Positions 7,170 to 13,291 of a DNA stretch of 13,359 nucleotides are shown here, piece by piece; positions within the stretch are counted from its first letter, which is position 1, and every line of letters begins with the position of its first letter. The position numbers and the translations under genes were made by a program. The notes under the pieces were generated by a model. The model did not search any database. It was not told where the DNA came from and saw only the letters and a list, made by a program, of their open reading frames with translations. This stretch comes from Lachnospiraceae bacterium (GTDB taxonomy: Bacteria > Bacillota > Clostridia > Lachnospirales > Lachnospiraceae): NCBI GenBank assembly GCA_020860745.1, contig JAJBTR010000409.1, positions 1 through 13,359 of the forward strand. The letters run 5' to 3'.

Positions 7170-8372
7170 ATGGAAATGAATCAAAATCAGGTGGAAGCCA
7201 TTGTGCGCCAGGTTCTGAATAATCTATCCGGAACCCCCGCGGGAAAAACCGCCGGGGCGGGCGGCACAATCCCGAAGACCGCCCGTGTGGCCATGCTGAC
7301 TTCCCTGGAGAACTTTGAAATCAAAGAATTTCCCATACCGGAGGTTGGGGACGACGACATCCTGGTAAAGGTGGAAGGGTGCGGTATCTGCGGCACTGAC
7401 GCCCACGAATTTAAGCGCGATCCTTTCGGATTGATCCCGGTAGCCCTGGGACACGAGGGAACGGGTGAGATCGTAAAGATGGGAAAAAATGTCAGGACGG
7501 ATAGCGCGGGCAAGGCAGTTGCACCCGGCGATAAAATTGTCACCTGCATGATTTTCCGGGACGATCCGGACATCACGATGTTTGACCTGAACAAGCAGAA
7601 TGTGGGCGGCGCTGATGTGTATGGCCTGCTCCCGGATGACGAGGTACATTTGAACGGATGGTTTGCCGATTACATCCTGATCCGCGGCGGGTCAACATTT
7701 TTCAATGTCAGCGACCTGGATCTGGATTCCAGAATTCTCATTGAGCCCTGCGCGGTGCTGGTTCACGCCGTGGAGCGCGCGAAAAGCACCGGGATTCTGC
7801 GGTTTAACAGCAGAGTAGTCGTGCAGGGCTGCGGTCCGATCGGCTTAATCTGCATCGCAGTGTTAAAGACCATGGGAATTGCGAATATCATCGCGGTGGA
7901 CGGCAACGCCGGCCGGCTGGAATTTGCAAAGAAAATGGGCGCGACCGGAAGCGTTAATTTTAAGGATTATAACGGCGCGGGGGAGATGGCAAAGGGCATT
8001 GCGGAACAGTTCGGCGGACATCTGGCGGATTTCGCATTCCAGTGTACCGGCTCGCCGGCAGGGCATTCTAATATTTACAAGTTTATCCGCAACGGAGGCG
8101 GCCTGTGTGAGCTGGGATTTTTCATCAACGGCGGCGATGCGACGATCAACCCGCATTTTGATATCTGTTCTAAGGAAATTACGACTGTGGGAAGCTGGGT
8201 GTATACGCTGCGGGATTACGCGACGACATTTGATTTCTTAAAGAGTGCCAATGCCATTGGATTGCCGATGAAAGAGCTGATCACAGACAAATATCCGCTG
8301 AGCCAGATCAACGAGGCATACCGCAAGAATCTGGCGATGACGGGCCTGAAGATCGCGGTTATGGCAGATTAA
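7170..8372 (+). CDS. Zinc-dependent MDR alcohol dehydrogenase with N-terminal encapsulation helix
   Basis: Medium-chain dehydrogenase/reductase, 400 residues. Catalytic zinc ligands are likely Cys74 (GCGICGTD) and His95 (ALGHEGTG), with the acid in IEPCAVLVH; the NAD(H)-binding turn is VVVQGCGPIGL. The four-cysteine structural zinc loop of many family members is not seen. Residues 1-21 (NQVEAIVRQVLNNL) look like an encapsulation helix, followed by a Gly/Ala/Thr-rich linker to about residue 36. Inside the compartment it would recycle NADH by reducing propionaldehyde to 1-propanol and/or lactaldehyde to 1,2-propanediol; the sequence does not tell which. GGAAAGGAAAAG just before the ATG supplies the ribosome site. 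The 114 bases before it hold no other recognisable element. Confidence 0.9.
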   Translation: MEMNQNQVEAIVRQVLNNLSGTPAGKTAGAGGTIPKTARVAMLTSLENFEIKEFPIPEVGDDDILVKVEGCGICGTDAHEFKRDPFGLIPVALGHEGTGEIVKMGKNVRTDSAGKAVAPGDKIVTCMIFRDDPDITMFDLNKQNVGGADVYGLLPDDEVHLNGWFADYILIRGGSTFFNVSDLDLDSRILIEPCAVLVHAVERAKSTGILRFNSRVVVQGCGPIGLICIAVLKTMGIANIIAVDGNAGRLEFAKKMGATGSVNFKDYNGAGEMAKGIAEQFGGHLADFAFQCTGSPAGHSNIYKFIRNGGGLCELGFFINGGDATINPHFDICSKEITTVGSWVYTLRDYATTFDFLKSANAIGLPMKELITDKYPLSQINEAYRKNLAMTGLKIAVMAD

Positions 8373-8438
8373 GATGGGATGACCCTATCCGGGATAACGG
8401 TGATCAAAACATAGTGAGGAGCAGAAAGGAGCCGGAAC

Positions 8439-8756
8439 ATGGATGAGAGAGCAGTGGGGATTCTGGAGGTTTACGGCCTGGTCTGCGCTTTCCTGGCAGC
8501 GGATGCGGGCTGTAAGGCGGCCGATGTGACCCTGGAGCCGTTTGATAAGAATAAGCCGGCCAATGCGGAATCTCTCCCGGTGCCGCTTCTGGTGACGGTA
8601 AAATTCCGGGGAAGCGTGTCCGATGTGACGGCGGCCGTGGAAGCGGGGCGTGCGGTAGCCGAGGCGACCACGGGAGTCGTGGTCAGCCATGTGATTCCGA
8701 GGCCGACGCAGCATACAGAAAAAATGCTGGGAATATGTGCTTTCGATAAGGATTAG
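8439..8756 (+). CDS. BMC-H shell protein with enlarged pore-loop region
   Basis: Hexamer-forming shell protein of the Pfam BMC family, 105 residues. The N-terminal half (AVGILEVYGLVCAFLAAD) and the HVIPRPTQ end are typical. Between the second strand (ADVTL) and the next (LLVTV) it has 17 residues (33-49, with FDKNKPANAESLPVP) where its neighbours have nine; this is the stretch that carries the pore-lining KIGSG loop in ordinary BMC-H proteins. The pore is therefore probably different in size or charge. AAAGGAG at 8425-8431 lies seven bases before the ATG. It starts the four-gene BMC-H run and may tile the same facets as the neighbours. Confidence 0.92.
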   Translation: MDERAVGILEVYGLVCAFLAADAGCKAADVTLEPFDKNKPANAESLPVPLLVTVKFRGSVSDVTAAVEAGRAVAEATTGVVVSHVIPRPTQHTEKMLGICAFDKD

Positions 8757-8825
8757 CAGAGAAAAAATGCTGCGGCGTATGGATTTCGCAGTAAAAATGA
8801 CAGTAGTGTATATTTGGAAAAAGAG

Positions 8826-8853
8826 GCGCTTTTACGGTAAAGGTAAAAGGCGC
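8826..8853 (+). other. Intercistronic hairpin before a BMC-H gene
   Basis: GCGCTTTTAC (8826-8835) pairs with GTAAAAGGCGC (8843-8853) in ten base pairs with one bulged G and a seven-base loop GGTAAAG. It ends ten bases before the TGAGGA ribosome site (8864-8869) of the next shell gene and is not followed by a T-run, so it does not look like an intrinsic terminator. A role in mRNA processing or stability for an abundant shell protein is possible but inferred. Confidence 0.45.
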
Positions 8854-8875
8854 GGACGGAAAGTGAGGATAAGCG

Positions 8876-9163
8876 ATGAGACAGGAAGCATTGGGAATGA
8901 TTGAGACAAGGGGCCTGACCGCGGCGATTGAGGCGGCGGATGCGATGACAAAATCCGCGGAGGTGGCACTGGTTGGAACAGAAAAGATCGGCTCCGGCCT
9001 GGTGACCGTGATGGTTCGCGGCGATGTGGGGGCGGTAAAAGCCTCCGTGGAGTCCGGGGCGGCGGCAGCAACCCGCCTGGGCGAGCTGGTGGCGCAGCAT
9101 GTGATCCCGAGACCGCACAGCGATGTGGAAAAAATCCTTCCGGGATTCCCTGAGGAGAAATAA
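8876..9163 (+). CDS. Canonical BMC-H major shell protein (PduA/PduJ type), copy 1
   Basis: A 95-residue hexameric shell protein, likely one of the main facet tiles. It shows the standard BMC fold signature: [11 protein letters not shown] at the start, pore loop KIGSG at residues 37-41, [13 protein letters not shown] helix, and HVIPRPH near the end. TGAGGA at 8864-8869 is six bases before the ATG. It is a close paralogue of the gene at 9732, with blocks of identical DNA (see repeats). The next gene starts three bases after its stop codon, so the two are coupled. Confidence 0.94.
   Translation: MRQEALGMIETRGLTAAIEAADAMTKSAEVALVGTEKIGSGLVTVMVRGDVGAVKASVESGAAAATRLGELVAQHVIPRPHSDVEKILPGFPEEK
8993..9030 (+). 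repeat. 38-base exact repeat within BMC-H genes, copy 1
   Basis: This stretch, coding for the strand from SGLVTVMV to GDVG just after the pore loop, is identical base for base to 9849-9886 in the second BMC-H paralogue. Flanking third positions differ freely. A further 25-base identity links 9095-9119 with 9951-9975. Confidence 0.85.
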
Positions 9164-9166
9164 TCT

Positions 9167-9487
9167 ATGGGTACTTCTTACGGATTGATCGAAGTTTCCG
9201 GCATTGTTGCTGCGATTGATTGTCTGGACGCGATGTGCAAGGCGGCCGATGTGGAACTGGCAACCTGGGAGCGCAAACTCGGCGGACGTCTGGTGACAAT
9301 CATCGTCGAGGGGAATGTCGCGGATGTGAAGGCAGCGGTGGAGGCGGCGGCGTCCATCTCAAAAGCCAATGGTCATATTTTGGCTGCCAGCGGCGTCATC
9401 GCCGCGCCCTGTGAGGAGACCCGGAGGATGGTGAATCTGAGCGCGCAGCGCCTGGCGAAGAGGGATAATCAGATTTTTGCCGGATAA
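9167..9487 (+). CDS. BMC-H shell protein with KLGGR pore and C-terminal extension
   Basis: A 106-residue BMC-H protein. The fold is clear from YGLIEVSGIVAAIDCLDAMCKAADVEL and the GNVADVKAAVEAA helix. The pore loop reads KLGGR (37-41), replacing the KIGSG of the two canonical tiles and putting an arginine at the pore. The usual HVIPRPH end is replaced by SGVIAAPCEETRRM and a basic tail of about 20 residues. It holds three cysteines (19, 24 and the one in APCEE). It begins three bases after the preceding gene with GAGGAG overlapping that gene's end as ribosome site. It may form a distinct transport pore; mixed hexamers with neighbours are possible. Confidence 0.9.
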   Translation: MGTSYGLIEVSGIVAAIDCLDAMCKAADVELATWERKLGGRLVTIIVEGNVADVKAAVEAAASISKANGHILAASGVIAAPCEETRRMVNLSAQRLAKRDNQIFAG

Positions 9488-9562
9488 GTCTGGCTCATGT
9501 TTTGGGCGCTTACAAATGATTTTTTGCGCAAAAAGGCAAAATTTCCAGTCCGATTTATCCGG
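9480..9562 (+). other. Long imperfect inverted repeat enclosing a 14-base palindrome
   Basis: The arms 9480-9495 and 9547-9562 match at 13 of 16 positions as inverted repeats, and as RNA two of the three mismatches become G-U pairs. The left arm includes the TAA stop codon of the preceding gene. Inside lies the perfect palindrome TTTTTGCGCAAAAA (9521-9534). No T-run follows a GC-rich stem, so this is not a standard terminator. The identity of the element is unknown. Confidence 0.4.
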
Positions 9563-9570
9563 GTTAGGTT

Positions 9571-9646
9571 GCACAGTTGAAACAGCTGTAAGCGAATCAG
9601 GTTTTTTCAGACTGTTTTGTCGGGAACGGAAAGAAACAACTGCTGC
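9571..9646 (+). other. Second foldable segment in the BMC-H intergenic gap
   Basis: GCACAGTTG (9571-9579) can pair with CAACTGCTGC (9637-9646) over nine pairs with one bulge, and directly inside AAACAG (9580-9585) can pair with CTGTTT (9612-9617). The 244-base gap 9488-9731 shows no gene; it holds this segment, the inverted repeat at 9480-9562, and an A-rich run leading to the AAAGGAGG ribosome site at 9716-9723. Pairing is moderate and unproven. Confidence 0.25.
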
Positions 9647-9731
9647 CGTACCTTATGGGTGCGACAGGCAGATCATATAGAATAAAAACAAAAATAATGA
9701 TTACAGGAAAAAGCCAAAGGAGGAAAAGAAG

Positions 9732-10010
9732 ATGGCACAGGAAGCATTGGGAATGGTTGAAACCAGAGGTCTGGTAGCAGCGATTGAAGCGGCTGATACC
9801 ATGTGCAAAGCGGCAAACGTAGTCCTGGTCGGGACGGAGAAGATCGGTTCCGGCCTGGTGACCGTGATGGTTCGCGGCGATGTGGGAGCTGTAAAGTCCG
9901 CAGTGGAGGCCGGCGCTGCCAACGCGGAGAGACTCGGCGAGCTGGTTGCCCAGCATGTGATCCCGAGACCGCACAACGACGTTGAGGGGATTCTCCCGAA
10001 AATCAAGTAG
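9732..10010 (+). CDS. Canonical BMC-H major shell protein (PduA/PduJ type), copy 2
   Basis: A 92-residue hexameric shell protein, a recent-looking paralogue of the gene at 8876. It keeps QEALGM, the KIGSG pore loop (37-41), [15 protein letters not shown] and AQHVIPRPH unchanged, and differs mainly in the first helix (MCKAANVVL) and in the third helix ([10 protein letters not shown]). AAAGGAGG at 9716-9723 lies eight bases before the ATG, the strongest ribosome site in the window, as expected for a highly made facet tile. Long gaps on both sides (244 and 315 bases) may allow separate control of its amount. Confidence 0.94.
   Translation: MAQEALGMVETRGLVAAIEAADTMCKAANVVLVGTEKIGSGLVTVMVRGDVGAVKSAVEAGAANAERLGELVAQHVIPRPHNDVEGILPKIK
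9849..9886 (+). repeat. 38-base exact repeat within BMC-H genes, copy 2
   Basis: Identical to 8993-9030 in the first canonical BMC-H gene; together with the 25-base identity at 9951-9975 it marks a duplication that has stayed locally uniform, either by recent origin, conversion between copies, or selection. Confidence 0.85.
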
Positions 10011-10069
10011 GATGTTCTGAAGAGAAAAGATCATTTGTAAAAAGTGATTGAACAGAGGAACGACTGCGC

Positions 10070-10167
10070 GTGAGTGAAAGAGAACCCATGGTGTGTTGTT
10101 TGTGCATGAATGGTTTGGAGTATTGTGACGGCCGACGGGACACGGCTGTTGCAATATCCTCACTCAC
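10070..10167 (+). ncRNA. Candidate structured leader or intercistronic RNA upstream of pduL
   Basis: Three nested pairings fit one fold. GTGAGTGA (10070-10077) pairs perfectly with TCACTCAC (10160-10167) and closes the element. Within it 10120-10134 pairs with 10143-10157 in a continuous 15-bp stem (11 Watson-Crick, 4 G-U) around the loop ACGGGACA. A weaker hairpin is possible between AACCCAT near 10083 and ATGGTTT near 10110. The containing gap, 10011-10325, has no convincing gene. I recognise no known riboswitch class, and there is no T-run terminator after the stem. Found by eye, without folding energies. Confidence 0.4.
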
Positions 10168-10176
10168 AGACAAAGG

Positions 10177-10198
10177 TGTAAGTCGTGTGTAAGTCGTG
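10177..10198 (+). repeat. Tandem 11-base direct repeat before pduL
   Basis: TGTAAGTCGTG occurs twice head to tail (10177-10187 and 10188-10198). The pair is flanked by GGTGT (10175-10179) and ACACC (10199-10203), which can pair and enclose most of it. An 11-base period places both copies on the same face of the helix, as for regulator binding sites; an RNA hairpin is the alternative. It follows the candidate structured RNA by nine bases. Confidence 0.55.
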
Positions 10199-10325
10199 AC
10201 ACCAGGGTCAAAATGAGTAAGATAAGAGATCTCTGTCGTGATTTTGGGATCCATGGGCGCCATATCTGTAAGGTGTAAGGACTTTTATCCCAAATATCAT
10301 TTGTGGAAAATTGGAGCAGAACAGG

Positions 10326-10970
10326 ATGAATGAGAAACAGATAGAAGAAATCACGCGGATGGTGCTGGATTCTTTGAAAAAAGAAACCGAACGCGGCAGC
10401 AGCTTTACCGTTCCGGTAGGGGTCAGCAACCGGCATATTCATCTGAGCCAGAAGGATGTGGAGATTCTATTCGGACCGGGGCATCAGCTGACAAAGAAAA
10501 AAGAGCTTATGGGCGGGCAGTATGCCTGTCAGGAGTGCTGCACGATCGTGGGGTTAAAACTCCGGGCGATTGAGAATGTCCGCGTGCTCGGCCCGGCCAG
10601 AAAAGCCACGCAGGTGGAAATCAGCAGCACGGACGCCAGAAAACTCGGTATCCGCGTGCCGGTGCGGGAGTCCGGCGATATCGCGGGCAGCGCATCCATT
10701 GCCATCGTCGGTCCGAAAGGAGCAATCTACTGCAGCGAAGGCTGTATTGTGGCGGCGCGGCATATTCACATGCCGCCTGCTGATGCGGCGGCCTGCAGGG
10801 TGAAGGATGGCGATTATGTCAGTGTAAAAGTGGACAATGAGAGAGGAACAACATTCCACCGGGTTAAAATCCGTGTGGATGAAAGTTTTACTCTGGAGAT
10901 GCACATTGACACGGATGAGGCCAATGCCTGCGGAATCGGCACCGGCGACCGGGTGACTATCATCAGATGA
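10326..10970 (+). CDS. pduL: Phosphate propanoyltransferase PduL
   Basis: Converts propionyl-CoA and phosphate to propionyl-phosphate, returning CoA to the aldehyde dehydrogenase inside the compartment. The 214-residue protein shows the PduL zinc-site motifs: His37 and His39 in SNRHIHLS, His146 and His148 in AARHIHMP, and His193 in EMHIDTDEANA; VLGPARKATQVE carries the conserved arginine region. Residues 2-18 (KQIEEITRMVLDSL) form the encapsulation helix, followed by a short polar linker. The ATG at 10326 is chosen because GGAG at 10313-10316 lies nine bases upstream; an in-frame TTG at 10311 would overlap that site. The next gene starts after ten bases. No separate propionate kinase is seen in the window. 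Confidence 0.95.
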   Translation: MNEKQIEEITRMVLDSLKKETERGSSFTVPVGVSNRHIHLSQKDVEILFGPGHQLTKKKELMGGQYACQECCTIVGLKLRAIENVRVLGPARKATQVEISSTDARKLGIRVPVRESGDIAGSASIAIVGPKGAIYCSEGCIVAARHIHMPPADAAACRVKDGDYVSVKVDNERGTTFHRVKIRVDESFTLEMHIDTDEANACGIGTGDRVTIIR

Positions 10971-10980
10971 GGAAAAAACA

Positions 10981-11256
10981 ATGTTAATAGGAAAAGTGAC
11001 AGGCAGTATCGTTTCCACGCGAAAGCAGGAGAATCTGATCGGCAACAAGTTTATGATCGTGGAGCCGGTCGGCATCATGGGCGCGGAGACAAAACAGATG
11101 GTTGCCATTGACAATATCGGGGCCGGTATCGGCGAGTACGTGCTGGTGGCGCAGGGCAGCGCGGCGCGCATCGGATGCGGGATGCCGGATGCACCGGTGG
11201 ACGCGGCGATTGTCGGAATCATAGACGATATCGGAGAACTGGACAGATCGTTATGA
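10981..11256 (+). CDS. BMC-P pentameric vertex protein (EutN/CcmL/PduN family)
   Basis: A 91-residue protein that caps the vertices of the icosahedral shell as a pentamer. It matches the family from the first residues (MLIGKVTGSIVSTRKQENLIGNKF split by the usual strand pattern) through the conserved GAGIGEYVLVAQGSAAR centre to PVDAAIVGIIDDI. It is the only vertex protein in the window. Its stop codon overlaps the start codon of the next gene (ATGA, 11253-11256), so the two are translationally coupled. Confidence 0.95.
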   Translation: MLIGKVTGSIVSTRKQENLIGNKFMIVEPVGIMGAETKQMVAIDNIGAGIGEYVLVAQGSAARIGCGMPDAPVDAAIVGIIDDIGELDRSL

Positions 11257-12587
11257 AAATAGAAGAACTGAGCAGAATTCTGCGGGAAAGCGGGGTTGTC
11301 GGAGCAGGCGGAGCCGGATTTCCGACCTATGCGAAGCTGTCGAAGAAAGCTGACACGATTCTCATGAATTGTGCGGAGTGTGAGCCTTTGTTAAAGCTGC
11401 ATCGCCAGCTCCTGAGTGAGCACACGCAGGAAATTCTGCAGGCCTTTGCCCTGATCGCTGAGACGGTGGGAGCGAAAGAGGCCATTATCGGAATTAAAAA
11501 AGAATACGCCGGCACAATCTGTGCCGTAAAAGAATATATACATACGTTTCCCAATATGCGGATTCATGAACTGCCCGGAGCCTATCCCATGGGGGATGAA
11601 GTGGTGCTGATTTATGAAACCACAGGGAAAACCGTGCGCCCGGGCGGGCTGCCCATCGAGCAGGGAGTGGCGGTTTTTAATGTGGAGACACTCTATAATG
11701 TGTACTGTGCAGTCTGGGAACAGCAGGGGGTTATCTCAAAATATGTCACGGTTGTGGGGGAGGTAGAGCATCCGGTCACCGTCCGGGTTCCTGTCGGCAT
11801 GACGGTCGCGGAGGTGACGGCCATGGCGGGACATATCACAGCCGCGGATCCGGTTTACCTGCTGGGAGGTCCAATGATGGGTAATTTCGGCACGCCGGGA
11901 CAGCCGGTGACAAAAACGACGAATGCTGTCATTGTGCTGGACCGGCAGCATCCACTGGTGTTAAAAAAGCAGAGCCGTTTTACCATCGATGTGGCCCGGG
12001 CGTCCAGTGTCTGCTGTCAGTGTGAAACCTGTACAGACCTCTGCCCCCGGCACAACCTGGGACATCCGATCCGGCCGCACCTGTTTATGCGGGCGTCGGC
12101 AAACCGGGATTTCCGGGATCTGGAACCGTTTCTGGACACGATGTTCTGCAGTTCCTGCGGATTGTGTGAGATGTACAGCTGCCCGCAGGGGCTAAAGCCG
12201 CGGAGCATGATTGCGGAGTATAAAAACGGACTTCGGAAAGAGGGCATCCGCCCGCCGGAGCGCACGGCAAAGCCGGTGCGGGAATCGCGGGAATACCGGA
12301 GAGTGCCGGAAAACCGTCTGCTGGGGCGGCTCGGACTGGAAAAATACGATGTGGAGGCGCCGCTGGATGATCAGGTGCGTGCGGGACAGAGAGTGAAGCT
12401 TCTGCTGAGCCAGCACATCGGAGCTCCGGCAAAGGCAGTTGTGAATGCGGGAGATTTCGTGACCGCGGGACAGGTTGTTGCAGCGGCAGCAGATGGTCTG
12501 AGTGTGAACATACATGCGCCCATAGCGGGCAAAGTTGCGGAAGTGACAGAGCGCTATATTGTGTTTACCACAGTGGGCGAGGTATAG
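11253..12587 (+). CDS. PduS-like flavin/iron-sulfur oxidoreductase (RnfC-related)
   Basis: Electron-transfer protein of the PduS family, 444 residues. Order seen: N-terminal glycine-rich GVVGAGGAGFPTYAKL nucleotide/flavin region and MNCAECEPLL; an SLBB-like segment (VRVPVGMTVAEVTA); two [4Fe-4S] sites, Cys254/257/260/264 and Cys299/302/305/310 each ending in CP; and a C-terminal barrel-hybrid segment (NIHAPIAGKVAEV). The start is the ATG overlapping the BMC-P stop; the reading frame extends upstream but would overlap that gene by 78 bases. In B12-dependent Pdu systems PduS is a cobalamin reductase; no B12 enzyme is visible here, so redox exchange with the shell protein PduT or NADH re-oxidation is more likely. 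Arg-rich residues about 325-355 form a linker. Confidence 0.92.
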   Translation: MKIEELSRILRESGVVGAGGAGFPTYAKLSKKADTILMNCAECEPLLKLHRQLLSEHTQEILQAFALIAETVGAKEAIIGIKKEYAGTICAVKEYIHTFPNMRIHELPGAYPMGDEVVLIYETTGKTVRPGGLPIEQGVAVFNVETLYNVYCAVWEQQGVISKYVTVVGEVEHPVTVRVPVGMTVAEVTAMAGHITAADPVYLLGGPMMGNFGTPGQPVTKTTNAVIVLDRQHPLVLKKQSRFTIDVARASSVCCQCETCTDLCPRHNLGHPIRPHLFMRASANRDFRDLEPFLDTMFCSSCGLCEMYSCPQGLKPRSMIAEYKNGLRKEGIRPPERTAKPVRESREYRRVPENRLLGRLGLEKYDVEAPLDDQVRAGQRVKLLLSQHIGAPAKAVVNAGDFVTAGQVVAAAADGLSVNIHAPIAGKVAEVTERYIVFTTVGEV

Positions 12588-12742
12588 CTTTTTAGTGTAT
12601 AAATTTTGGTATATGTGATGCCTGGGTACTGTGTTATCTGGCGCCGCAGGGAGTTTAAAATAAGGCATTTTTAGCATAGGAATAATTATACATAGGATTC
12701 ACCTGTCGAAATGGAGATAAAGCGGCGGCACAGGAGGAGAAA

Positions 12743-13291
12743 ATGCAGCGAGCGATTGGAATGATAGAATTTAAGACGGTTTCCGCGGGAATCACCGCGG
12801 CGGATCAGATGGTCAAGACCGCGGAAGTGGAAATTCTGGAAGCGCAGACCGTCTGTCCCGGAAAATACATAGCCATTGTGGCGGGAGAATTAAGCGCCGT
12901 CAAGGCAGCGGTGGAGCGGGCGCGCGCGGCCCGGCCGGAGGAACTGATCGATGATTTTATCCTCGGCAATCCGGATGAATCCATTTTTCCGGCTATCTAC
13001 GGTACCAGTCAGGTCAGCGAGGTAGCGGCGCTTGGCATCCTGGAGACCTACGATGCGGCGTCAATCATCGTGGCGGCCGATATCGCTGCGAAAACCGCCA
13101 TTGTTCAGCTGATCGAACTGCGCATTGCCAAAGGAATGTGCGGAAAATCCTATATGCTGATCACCGGAGAAGTGGCGGCCTGTGAAGCTGCCATCGCGAA
13201 AGCAAGGGATTCTGTCGGGGAAAAAGGAATGTTTCTGGATTCCTCTGTGATCGCACGGCCGGATGCGCAGATCTGCAGAAAGATTCTGTAA
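12743..13291 (+). CDS. PduT-like BMC-T trimeric shell protein
   Basis: Tandem-domain shell protein, 182 residues, with two BMC domains: about 1-85 (RAIGMIEFKTVSAG) and 90-180 (AALGILETYDAAS), ending in SVIARPD. It forms pseudohexameric trimers. The segment TVCPGKY places Cys38 exactly where PduT of Salmonella and Citrobacter holds the cysteine that binds a [4Fe-4S] cluster at the trimer pore, so an electron-conducting pore is likely. AGGAGG at 12731-12736 precedes the ATG by six bases. The 155-base gap before it, 12588-12742, shows no gene or clear terminator. Adjacency to the PduS-like gene supports a working pair. No gene is visible after it up to the window end. Confidence 0.94.
   Translation: MQRAIGMIEFKTVSAGITAADQMVKTAEVEILEAQTVCPGKYIAIVAGELSAVKAAVERARAARPEELIDDFILGNPDESIFPAIYGTSQVSEVAALGILETYDAASIIVAADIAAKTAIVQLIELRIAKGMCGKSYMLITGEVAACEAAIAKARDSVGEKGMFLDSSVIARPDAQICRKIL

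Noticed and set aside
6339..7184. A 281-codon minus-strand open frame opposite the aldehyde dehydrogenase
   Set aside because: No recognisable protein features, and the plus-strand gene is intact across the whole span.
9519..9540. Intrinsic terminator at TTTTTGCGCAAAAA
   Set aside because: The stem is A/T-rich and no T-run follows; termination here would silence pduL and the vertex protein genes.
9653..9681. Promoter with TATAGA before the second canonical BMC-H gene
   Set aside because: The partner -35 (TTATGG at 17-base spacing) matches only two of six consensus bases.
10213..10278. A 21-codon open frame (MSKIRDLCRDFGIHGRHICKV) with AGGG upstream, in the gap before pduL
   Set aside because: Too short to support; no family resemblance I recognise, and the gap is better described by its repeats and stems. 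It also contains the palindrome AGAGATCTCT (10225-10234), which is commonplace.
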